DNA of 11,889 bases from UBA1738 sp964388835 (lineage in GTDB: Bacteria; Bacillota; Clostridia; UBA1381). The stretch spans positions 1-11,889 of the forward strand of contig CAYMBZ010000047.1 of assembly GCA_964388835.1 (NCBI GenBank). Direction: 5' to 3'. Positions 1-6,183 of the stretch are shown one piece after another (positions within the stretch are counted from its first letter, which is position 1; each line of letters begins with the position of its first letter). The notes beneath the pieces are model-generated. The model saw only the letters and a list, made by a program, of their open reading frames with translations, was not told the origin of the DNA and made no database searches. A program made the position numbers and the translations under genes.

Positions 1-22
1 CGTTATGGAGAAATCTTCTGAA

Positions 23-35
23 ATGTGTAACACAT
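23..35. repeat. 13-base palindrome upstream of hppA
   Basis: ATGTGT, one central A, then ACACAT form a perfect inverted repeat. It lies 45 bases upstream of the main hppA -35 box and just before a second TTGACA (38-43), which has a weak TAATTT 18 bases further on. Such a site could be an operator for a dimeric regulator, but nothing identifies a protein and only one copy is seen in the window. Confidence 0.4.
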
Positions 36-80
36 CATTGACAAACCTACAAAAAATATGGTAATTTGTCCCAAAAAATA

Positions 81-109
81 TTGACATGGAGATTAAAAAG
101 TGGTAAAAT
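81..109 (+). promoter_or_regulatory. sigma-A promoter of hppA
   Basis: A perfect -35 box TTGACA (81-86) is followed after 17 bases by TAAAAT (104-109). TGG just before the -10 box gives an extended -10 (TGN). Transcription should start near 116, leaving a leader of about 40 bases before the hppA start codon. Confidence 0.85.
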
Positions 110-155
110 GTGTAAAATAAGTAAATACAGAACATCTTTGAAAGGGTGGTAGTTT

Positions 156-2234
156 ATGGAAACAGGGTTGGCTTTGACGACATTATTCGGGGCATTGTTG
201 GCACTGTTTTTTGCCGCTTTAAAGGCAAAACAGGTACTGAAATTTCCCGAGGGTACGGAGAAAATGCGCAGTATTGCCGGGCGAATAAGAACCGGAGCAA
301 ATGCGTATCTGAAACGTCAATACAAGGTGGTTGCTGTTTTCTTTGTCTGTATGTTTACTGTACTTTTTATTTTATCGGGATTCAACATGCTTTCGGTATA
401 TGTACCGTTTGCGTTTGTCACCGGCGGACTTTACTCGGCCTTGGCGGGATTTGTCGGCATGAAGATTGCAACAAGTGCAAATTCGCGAACGGCGAATTCC
501 TGCATAAAGAGCCTTAACGAGGGATTAAAGGTGGCATTTTCCGCAGGCTCGGTAATGGGATTTACAGTTGTGGGCTTGGGACTTTTGGATATTTCGGTAT
601 GGTTTACACTGCTTTATTTTGTTTTCAGATGCGACATCGGAACAATTGCTTCCACGATGGTTACCTTTGGAATGGGCGCCTCTTCCATGGCACTTTTCGC
701 AAGAGTCGGAGGCGGAGTTTTCACAAAAGCCGCAGACGTGGGTGCAGACCTTGTGGGAAAGGTTGAAGCAGGAATACCGGAGGATGACCCTCGCAATCCG
801 GCTGTTATTGCGGATAACGTAGGTGACAATGTGGGCGATGTTGCCGGAATGGGCGCGGATTTGTATGAATCCTATTTCGGTTCGGTTGTATCGGCGTGTG
901 CACTGGGTGTTGCGGCGCTGGGAAGAGTTGAAGCAATGGCTGTTCCGATGCTTATGGCGTTTTTGGGGATTGTGGCATCGATTATCGGTTCGTTTTTTGT
1001 TAAAACCGGAGAAAAGGCGGATCAAAAGCTTCTTTTGAAAGCACTGAGGCGGGGTACCAATCTTAGCTCTGTTATTGTGGCAATCGGTGCATTTCCGCTT
1101 ATTTGGTTCGTTTTGGGAAAGGAGAATATAAATCTGTATATCCCGGTACTTGCGGGACTTTTGTCTGGCGTGCTGATAGGGCTTGCGACCGAATATTTTA
1201 CGTCTGACACATACAAGCCGACGAAAAAGCTTGCATCGACCTCTCAAACAGGCTCGGCAACAATCATAATCGGCGGAATGAGCCTCGGCATGCTGTCTGC
1301 GGCACTTCCGGTTATTATCGTTGCGGCATGTATTTTGATTTCCTATTTCGCCGGAGACGGAGATGCCGAGACGGGACTTTACGGAATCGCGCTTGCGGCT
1401 GTGGGAATGCTTTCCACTTTGGGAATTACGCTTGCATCCGATGCATACGGCCCGGTTGCGGATAATGCCGGAGGGATTGCGGAAATGTCGGGACTTGAGC
1501 ATTCGGTTCGCGACAGAACGGATGCACTTGATTCTTTGGGAAATACAACGGCGGCTACGGGAAAAGGCTTTGCTATCGGCTCTGCGGCACTTACCGCGCT
1601 GGCACTTATCGCATCATATGTGGATAAGATTAAGACGATTGCGCCTGATGGTTTCGTGCTTGATATGAGTATTATGAATCCTACTGTGCTTGTGGGACTT
1701 TTTATAGGCGGATGTCTGCCATTTGTGTTTGCGGCTCTTACAATGGAGTCGGTGGGGCGTGCCGCACAGAGTGTGGTTGTTGAGGTAAGACGGCAGTTTA
1801 GGGAAATAAAGGGAATTATGTCCCAGGAAGCGGAAGCTGATTATGCGGCATGTATAGATATCTGCACGCGGTCAAGTCTTAAAGAAATGATTTTACCGAC
1901 AGTAATAGCGGTGGTTGTACCGATTTTGACGGGACTTCTGTTAGGACCGAACGGTGTTATCGGTATGCTCGGCGGAGCAACCGTAACGGGGTTTTTGCTT
2001 GCAATATTAATGTCCAATGCCGGCGGTGCATGGGATAATGCGAAGAAATATATCGAAAGCGGAAGTTTCGGCGGAAAGGGAAGCGATTGCCACAAGGCGG
2101 CGGTTGTGGGCGATACAGTCGGAGACCCGTTTAAGGATACCTCGGGACCGGCGATAAATATATTGATTAAACTTCTGTCAACGGTATCAATAGTTTTTGC
2201 CGGATTAATTGTGAATTTCCACTTATTCGGATAA
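156..2234 (+). CDS. hppA: membrane-bound K+-dependent pyrophosphatase, probably Na+-pumping
   Basis: Integral membrane pyrophosphatase of 692 residues. It hydrolyses cytoplasmic pyrophosphate and uses the energy to move Na+ and/or H+ out across the membrane. Many hydrophobic helices span the whole protein. The substrate-binding motifs are intact: DVGADLVGK at 194-202, DDPRNPAVIADNVGDNVGD at 210-228, NAGGAWDNAK at 621-630 and GDTVGDPFKDTSGP at 652-665. GNTTAATGK (462-470) has Ala where K+-independent enzymes have Lys (GNTTKA), so it should need K+. DLYES (235-239) carries Asp235 and Glu238 in the spacing of the Thermotoga maritima Na+ pump (Asp243/Glu246). Na+ transport is therefore the better guess, although dual Na+/H+ pumps exist in the family. 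The start has the ribosome site AAAGGGTGGT (141-150), five bases from ATG. The gene stands alone between its own promoter and terminator. Confidence 0.97.
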   Translation: METGLALTTLFGALLALFFAALKAKQVLKFPEGTEKMRSIAGRIRTGANAYLKRQYKVVAVFFVCMFTVLFILSGFNMLSVYVPFAFVTGGLYSALAGFVGMKIATSANSRTANSCIKSLNEGLKVAFSAGSVMGFTVVGLGLLDISVWFTLLYFVFRCDIGTIASTMVTFGMGASSMALFARVGGGVFTKAADVGADLVGKVEAGIPEDDPRNPAVIADNVGDNVGDVAGMGADLYESYFGSVVSACALGVAALGRVEAMAVPMLMAFLGIVASIIGSFFVKTGEKADQKLLLKALRRGTNLSSVIVAIGAFPLIWFVLGKENINLYIPVLAGLLSGVLIGLATEYFTSDTYKPTKKLASTSQTGSATIIIGGMSLGMLSAALPVIIVAACILISYFAGDGDAETGLYGIALAAVGMLSTLGITLASDAYGPVADNAGGIAEMSGLEHSVRDRTDALDSLGNTTAATGKGFAIGSAALTALALIASYVDKIKTIAPDGFVLDMSIMNPTVLVGLFIGGCLPFVFAALTMESVGRAAQSVVVEVRRQFREIKGIMSQEAEADYAACIDICTRSSLKEMILPTVIAVVVPILTGLLLGPNGVIGMLGGATVTGFLLAILMSNAGGAWDNAKKYIESGSFGGKGSDCHKAAVVGDTVGDPFKDTSGPAINILIKLLSTVSIVFAGLIVNFHLFG

Positions 2235-2248
2235 TATCGAAAATGTTG

Positions 2249-2289
2249 AATGAGCTGTAAAAAGTATGCGCTTTTTGTGGCTCATTTTT
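2249..2289 (+). terminator. rho-independent terminator of hppA
   Basis: Outer arms AATGAGC (2249-2255) and GCTCATT (2280-2286) enclose AAAAAG (2259-2264) and CTTTTT (2271-2276), with the loop TATGCG. The TGT/GTG steps between them can pair as G-U wobbles, giving one long stem. It ends in a run of T and lies 14 bases after the hppA stop. Confidence 0.8.
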
Positions 2290-2351
2290 GCATGCGGTGC
2301 TTAAAAATCTGTATAATATGCGGTTTTTTTGGCGACGACGTAGGTTTTTTG

Positions 2352-2380
2352 TTGACGTGTTTTTCTGTTTGTGCTATAAT
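2352..2380 (+). promoter_or_regulatory. sigma-A promoter of the mnmA-DAHP synthase unit
   Basis: TTGACG (2352-2357), a 17-base spacer and a perfect TATAAT (2375-2380) make this one of the strongest-looking promoters in the window. The expected start near 2387 leaves a leader of about 175 bases before mnmA. The 60 bases between the hppA terminator and this promoter hold nothing I can name. Confidence 0.88.
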
Positions 2381-2386
2381 GAATTC

Positions 2387-2561
2387 ATCGATATAAATTT
2401 CTTGCGAGATTTTCGATATGCCGTTCGGCACGATACGTACCGGACACACGTTGCCTTGCGGCAATTCAAATCATCTGCGACAATATTAAATTATTCATTT
2501 AATATATTTATTCCCAAACGGGGCAGTATTTGCGGCGGGTGCCGCAGACAGGAGAGCAACA
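2387..2561 (+). promoter_or_regulatory. structured 5' leader of mnmA
   Basis: This untranslated leader holds three short perfect hairpins. The first is TGCC/GGCA around GTTC (2419-2430, with flanking pairs possible). The second is TTGCC (2451-2455) with GGCAA (2460-2464). The third is TGCGGC (2531-2536) with GCCGCA (2541-2546), loop GGGT. The third ends four bases before the mnmA ribosome site GGAG (2551-2554). TGCGGCA at 2457-2463 is also fully complementary to TGCCGCA at 2540-2546, so hairpins two and three can be replaced by a long-range seven-base-pair stem. I do not recognise a known riboswitch or T-box: the T-box core sequence is missing, and no run of T follows any of the hairpins. A 23-codon open frame (2418-2489) has no good ribosome site. 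Control of mnmA translation by this RNA is inference. Confidence 0.45.
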
Positions 2562-3623
2562 ATGAAAAAAGCTATTATAGCAATGAGCGGAGGAGTAGAT
2601 TCGTCGGTAGCGGCATATCTTACCGTTAAAGAGGGGTACGAATGTATCGGTGCCACGATGAAGCTTTTTAACAACGGAAATGTCGAAATTGCGGATAAAA
2701 CCTGCTGTTCGCTTGAGGACACGGAAGATGCGCGCCAGGTTGCGTCACGACTTTCGATGCCGCATTATGTATTCAATTTCACTGCTGATTTTGAAGAAAA
2801 AGTGATTAAAAAATTTATAAACAGTTATGAGGAGGGCGCGACGCCAAATCCTTGTATCGATTGCAACCGCTATCTGAAGTTCGAAAAGATGATGAATCGA
2901 ATGAGGGAACTGGATTTTGATTATGTTGTAACCGGGCATTATGCGTGTATAGAAAAATCGGGTGACAGATTTTTGCTGAAAAAGGCAAAGGATTTATCAA
3001 AGGATCAAAGTTATGTTTTGTATTCGATGACCCAAGAACAGCTTGCGCATACGCTTTTCCCACTCGGCGGATTTGAAAAGTCCGAGGTTCGGAAAATTGC
3101 GGAGGAGAACGGATTTATAAATGCAAAGAAGCATGACAGCCAGGATATATGTTTTGTGCCGGACGGCGATTATGCGGGATTTATCGAACGGTTTTGCGGA
3201 AAACGTTACCCTTGTGGAAACTTTGTTGACCGAAACGGAAAGGTTTTGGGTGAACACAAGGGTATAATCAAATACACAGTAGGACAGCGCAAGGGTCTGG
3301 GATTGAGCTTGCCTGCGCCCATGTATGTAATGCAAAAGGATATAGCAAAAAATGAAGTTGTGTTGTGCCCAAACGAAGAGCTTTTTTCAAAAGAGCTTTC
3401 CGCAAAGGATTTTAACTGGATTGCGTTTGAAAAACCGCCGGAGTCTTTTAAAGCAAAGGCAAAAATAAGATACAACCAAACTGAGGAGGCGGCACATGTT
3501 ACCGTTACGGGTGATGGGTGCGTGCACATAGAATTCGAAGCTCCTCAGCGAGCAATCGCAAAGGGACAGGCGGTTGTTTTGTATGACGGAGATGTTGTAA
3601 TCGGCGGAGGAACAATAGAGTAA
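2562..3623 (+). CDS. mnmA: tRNA-specific 2-thiouridylase MnmA
   Basis: This 353-residue enzyme puts sulfur on C2 of the wobble uridine (U34) of tRNA-Lys, -Glu and -Gln. It uses ATP and a persulfide passed from a cysteine desulfurase. The PP-loop SGGVDSS is at 9-15. The catalytic Cys98 lies in NPCIDCN (96-102), and the persulfide partner Cys197 in DSQDICFV (192-199). Both match the Cys102/Cys199 pair of E. coli MnmA. GHYA (125-128) and the C-terminal beta domain ending in GGGTIE are as expected, and length is normal. The start has GGAG seven bases upstream. In many Clostridia mnmA follows iscS/nifS genes. Here it instead heads a two-gene unit with DAHP synthase, behind a long structured leader. 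Confidence 0.97.
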   Translation: MKKAIIAMSGGVDSSVAAYLTVKEGYECIGATMKLFNNGNVEIADKTCCSLEDTEDARQVASRLSMPHYVFNFTADFEEKVIKKFINSYEEGATPNPCIDCNRYLKFEKMMNRMRELDFDYVVTGHYACIEKSGDRFLLKKAKDLSKDQSYVLYSMTQEQLAHTLFPLGGFEKSEVRKIAEENGFINAKKHDSQDICFVPDGDYAGFIERFCGKRYPCGNFVDRNGKVLGEHKGIIKYTVGQRKGLGLSLPAPMYVMQKDIAKNEVVLCPNEELFSKELSAKDFNWIAFEKPPESFKAKAKIRYNQTEEAAHVTVTGDGCVHIEFEAPQRAIAKGQAVVLYDGDVVIGGGTIE

Positions 3624-3640
3624 TTACGGAGGTAAGAGAC

Positions 3641-4669
3641 ATGAACATGGAATTTTTAAGGAAACTGCCGGTACCGAGGGACATAAAGGAACAGTATCCT
3701 TTGGATGCGGAAAGCATTTCGGTTAAGGAAAAAAGAGACGCTGAGATTAAAGCCGTTTTTGAGGGAAAGAGCGATAAATTTTTGCTGATTATAGGGCCGT
3801 GCTCGGCAGACAGAGATGAAAGTGTAATTGATTACATCGGTCGTCTCAGAAAGGTTCAGGACGAGGTAAGCGATAAAATTTTGATTATTCCGAGAATTTA
3901 TACCAATAAGCCGAGAACTACCGGAGACGGTTATAAGGGCATGCTTCATCAGCCTGACCCGAACAAGGCATCGGATATGCTGAACGGTCTTGTTGCAATA
4001 AGAGAGCTTCATATGCGTGCGGTTAAGGAAACGGGATTTACTTGTGCGGATGAAATGCTTTATCCGGAAAATCATAGGTATTTATCCGACCTGTTGGCGT
4101 ATGTTGCGGTGGGAGCAAGGTCTGTTGAAAATCAACAGCACAGATTGACAGCAAGCGGACTTGATGTACCTGTGGGCATGAAAAATCCTACCTCCGGAGA
4201 TATTTCGGTGATGATGAATTCAATAACGGCGGCTCAGCATAAGCATACATTTATCTATCGCGGCTGGGAAGTCAAAAGCGGCGGAAATCCGCACGCACAC
4301 GCGATTTTGCGCGGATTGGTGAACAAGCACGGACAATCGATGCCCAACTATCATTATGAAGATTTAATACGCTTGTGCGAAATTTATGCCGAAAGCGGAC
4401 TTAAAAACCCTGCGGCGATTATCGATACAAATCATGCGAATTCCGGAAAACAATATTTGGAGCAGATACGAATTTCAAAGGAAATTCTGCACAGCTGTCG
4501 CCATAGCAATGATGTGAAGAAGCTTGTAAAGGGACTTATGATTGAAAGCTATATTGAGGACGGAGCTCAAAAACCGAACGGCGGAGTTTACGGAAAATCA
4601 ATCACAGACCCGTGTCTCGGATGGGAAAAGACTGAAAGACTTATTTTGGATATTGCCGACCTTTTATAA
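3641..4669 (+). CDS. aroG: 3-deoxy-7-phosphoheptulonate (DAHP) synthase, class I
   Basis: First enzyme of the shikimate pathway: it condenses phosphoenolpyruvate with erythrose 4-phosphate. At 342 residues it matches the AroF/AroG/AroH (class I alpha) size. Expected motifs are IGPCSADRD (51-59), KPRTTGDGYKG (90-100), VGARSVENQQHR (157-168), GMKNPTSGD (179-187) and YGKSITDPCLGW (317-328). The metal ligands can be placed as Cys54, His265 (in NHANSGK), Glu302 (in IESY) and Asp323, by analogy with E. coli AroG Cys61/His268/Glu302/Asp326. The start has GGAGGT (3628-3633) seven bases upstream. It lies 17 bases behind mnmA and is probably co-transcribed. Whether it is inhibited by Phe, Tyr or Trp cannot be read here, so the symbol is a family-level choice among aroF, aroG and aroH. 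Confidence 0.94.
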   Translation: MNMEFLRKLPVPRDIKEQYPLDAESISVKEKRDAEIKAVFEGKSDKFLLIIGPCSADRDESVIDYIGRLRKVQDEVSDKILIIPRIYTNKPRTTGDGYKGMLHQPDPNKASDMLNGLVAIRELHMRAVKETGFTCADEMLYPENHRYLSDLLAYVAVGARSVENQQHRLTASGLDVPVGMKNPTSGDISVMMNSITAAQHKHTFIYRGWEVKSGGNPHAHAILRGLVNKHGQSMPNYHYEDLIRLCEIYAESGLKNPAAIIDTNHANSGKQYLEQIRISKEILHSCRHSNDVKKLVKGLMIESYIEDGAQKPNGGVYGKSITDPCLGWEKTERLILDIADLL

Positions 4670-4736
4670 AAAATGCCGATGCGAATTTCGGCGCACAGCA
4701 CAAAATAACCGCGCTGTGCGCGGCGCATCGGTTTTT
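4668..4736. terminator. bidirectional terminator between DAHP synthase gene and ylbJ
   Basis: Two nested stems make a long GC-rich hairpin: CCGATGCG (4676-4683) with CGCATCGG (4724-4731), and GCGCACAGC (4691-4699) with GCTGTGCGC (4713-4721). A run of A precedes it and a run of T follows it, so it should terminate transcription in both directions. The ylbJ stop codon (4735-4737) falls in the T run, and the DAHP synthase stop codon overlaps the A run. Confidence 0.88.
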
Positions 4737-5832
4737 ATATTGCACCGGAGCGCTCCCCGGCGGCAAACATTCCGAACAGAAATACAAATGCTGCGAGGGT
4801 GAATAAAAATACTATGCCTACGGCGGAGTAAAGCGAGCTCATGCAAAAACCGGCGGAGGCTGCGGAACTGTTGGCAAATACAAGTATATCACGAGGAAAT
4901 AACTTCAGGTATACAAAAGTGTATGCCGCCGAGATTATGCCGTGCAGAAATTTCCCCAAAAAGTAGGGAAAAAGGTTCAGATGATATTTTGAAACTTCGG
5001 ATATAACCTGCATGTGAACGCAAATGCCCGCAAATCCGACAATAAATGCGGAGAGAACGAGTTTTTCCGTAAGAGCAAGGGAAGTTTCGCTTATCGCTTT
5101 GGTGCCGCCGGTGAGCTCAATAAGTCCGCAGATGAGCGCTTGTAAGCTGTCCGATACGGGAAGCTCTGCCGTTATGATTCCGGACACAACGCTGAAAAAT
5201 ATCACAGACGTGCATACGGTTAATATGCTCTTTACAGAGCTTTTTATCGCCTCGGAAAAAATCTCGGAAAAATCAAGTTCTCGGCTGTTTATTTCATATG
5301 TCGGAGCATTATGTTTGGAGAGAGCGTAAAATCTGAATAAAATCCCGACGCTAAGTGCCGCCGCGATATGAGATATATACAGCATCATACCTATTTTGCC
5401 ATCGGAATAAATCGCGGAGCCTACCGCGCCCATGATAAAAAGCGGCCCAGAACAGTTGGAAAAGGCAAGCAGACGCTCCGCTTCGGATTTTGAAAGATAT
5501 CCCAGGTCATAAAGCTTACACGCGGTTACGGCACCTAAAGGATATCCGCTGATTATACCCAAAACAAGTGCCGAGGCGCCGCACCCGCTCACGTTGAAAA
5601 GCGGTTTCATAATCGGTCGGCATATTTTTGCGATAACTCCGGGAAGCCCCGAATAAATTAAAATTCCCGAGCATACAAAAAACGGAAGCAGGGAGGGGAT
5701 TACGATATCCGCGCAGATTTCGACGGCACGCCTTGCGAAGAAAACGGATTTATCGGGAAAAACTATCATCATAATCGTAATGTGCAGCACCGCTGAGTAA
5801 AGAATGATATTTTTTATTTTTACAAAATGCAT
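4735..5832 (-). CDS. ylbJ: sporulation integral membrane protein YlbJ
   Basis: Polytopic membrane protein of 365 residues, slightly shorter than the roughly 400 of Bacillus subtilis YlbJ. There ylbJ is a sigma-E gene needed for normal spore cortex formation. It belongs to the nucleoside-recognition/Gate superfamily, and its transported substrate is not known. Characteristic blocks are LGIISGYPLGA (91-101), SNCSGPLFIMGAVG (125-138), ELTGGT (239-244) and GFAGICVHMQ (266-275). About eight hydrophobic segments are spread over the protein. An open frame extends 17 codons further upstream, but the ATG at 5832 is preferred because GGGAG lies eight bases before it and it opens a charged-then-hydrophobic N-terminus. 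The gene is divergent from yqfC and convergent with the DAHP synthase gene. Confidence 0.9.
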   Translation of the reverse strand: MHFVKIKNIILYSAVLHITIMMIVFPDKSVFFARRAVEICADIVIPSLLPFFVCSGILIYSGLPGVIAKICRPIMKPLFNVSGCGASALVLGIISGYPLGAVTACKLYDLGYLSKSEAERLLAFSNCSGPLFIMGAVGSAIYSDGKIGMMLYISHIAAALSVGILFRFYALSKHNAPTYEINSRELDFSEIFSEAIKSSVKSILTVCTSVIFFSVVSGIITAELPVSDSLQALICGLIELTGGTKAISETSLALTEKLVLSAFIVGFAGICVHMQVISEVSKYHLNLFPYFLGKFLHGIISAAYTFVYLKLFPRDILVFANSSAASAGFCMSSLYSAVGIVFLFTLAAFVFLFGMFAAGERSGAI

Positions 5833-5851
5833 TTCATCATCTCCCAATAAA

Positions 5852-5880
5852 TCATTATGACATTGAAGCGGAAAATATAG
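5852..5880 (-). promoter_or_regulatory. possible sigma-E promoter of ylbJ
   Basis: On the minus strand, CTATATT (5880-5874) is followed after 14 bases by CATAATGA (5859-5852). The sigma-E pattern is roughly KMATATT, 14-15 bases, CATACAAT. Only CATA of the -10 box is kept, and the predicted transcript would start almost at the ribosome site, so this is weak. YlbJ being in the sigma-E regulon of B. subtilis is the main support. Confidence 0.25.
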
Positions 5881-5888
5881 CATATAAT
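5858..5888 (+). promoter_or_regulatory. possible sigma-E promoter of yqfC-yqfD
   Basis: CATATAAT (5881-5888) matches the sigma-E -10 consensus CATACAAT at seven of eight positions. About 15 bases upstream, GACATTG (5859-5865) is a poor -35 match. It overlaps the possible divergent promoter of ylbJ. The leader to the yqfC start would be only about 15 bases, just enough to include the ribosome site. Confidence 0.4.
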
Positions 5889-5908
5889 TTCTGCAAGAGG
5901 TGATGATT

Positions 5909-6169
5909 TTGGATATTGTAAGAGCAATTTCCGAGTCAATGGAAATACCGCAGGAGGTAATTGCGGATATCCCGACAATAACGATTGCGGGCGATATGCG
6001 TGTGCATGTGGAAAACTATCTTTCGCTGATTGAATACAGAAAGGAAAATATACAACTGAAATATAAAGGCGGAGTTATTGAAATATGCGGAAAAGGCTTG
6101 GAAATAGGAACGATAGGAGAGGGAAATATCACCGCTGTCGGGAAAATCGATGCCATAAGATTGATTTAG
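5909..6169 (+). CDS. yqfC: sporulation protein YqfC
   Basis: Small protein of 86 residues in the YqfC family, which is conserved in endospore formers, linked to yqfD, and sigma-E controlled in B. subtilis. Its biochemical role is unknown. Features matching the family are IPQEVIADIP (12-21) near the N-terminus, the ITIAGDMRVHVENY block, and a C-terminal half of short beta-like strands ending in GKIDAIRLI. In-frame GTG (5900) and ATG (5903) lie inside the ribosome site AGAGGTGAT (5896-5904). TTG at 5909 is therefore the likely start, four bases after that site. The gene is soluble-looking and 14 bases upstream of yqfD. Confidence 0.88.
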   Translation: MDIVRAISESMEIPQEVIADIPTITIAGDMRVHVENYLSLIEYRKENIQLKYKGGVIEICGKGLEIGTIGEGNITAVGKIDAIRLI

Positions 6170-6183
6170 TGAGGTTTTTCAAA

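Noticed and set aside
525..1502. Long 325-codon minus-strand open frame opposite hppA
   Set aside because: It is rich in Arg, Cys, His and Asn, has no family resemblance, and lies entirely opposite the conserved pyrophosphatase coding frame, so it is a shadow.
2418..2489. 23-codon open frame in the mnmA leader, a possible regulatory leader peptide
   Set aside because: There is no convincing ribosome site before its ATG, and its residue composition shows no run of a regulatory amino acid.
2525..2556. T-box-like GGGTGCCGC before mnmA
   Set aside because: The conserved T-box core (GGGTGGTACCGCG-like) is not present, and no downstream terminator or specifier stem could be found. MnmA is also not a usual T-box target.
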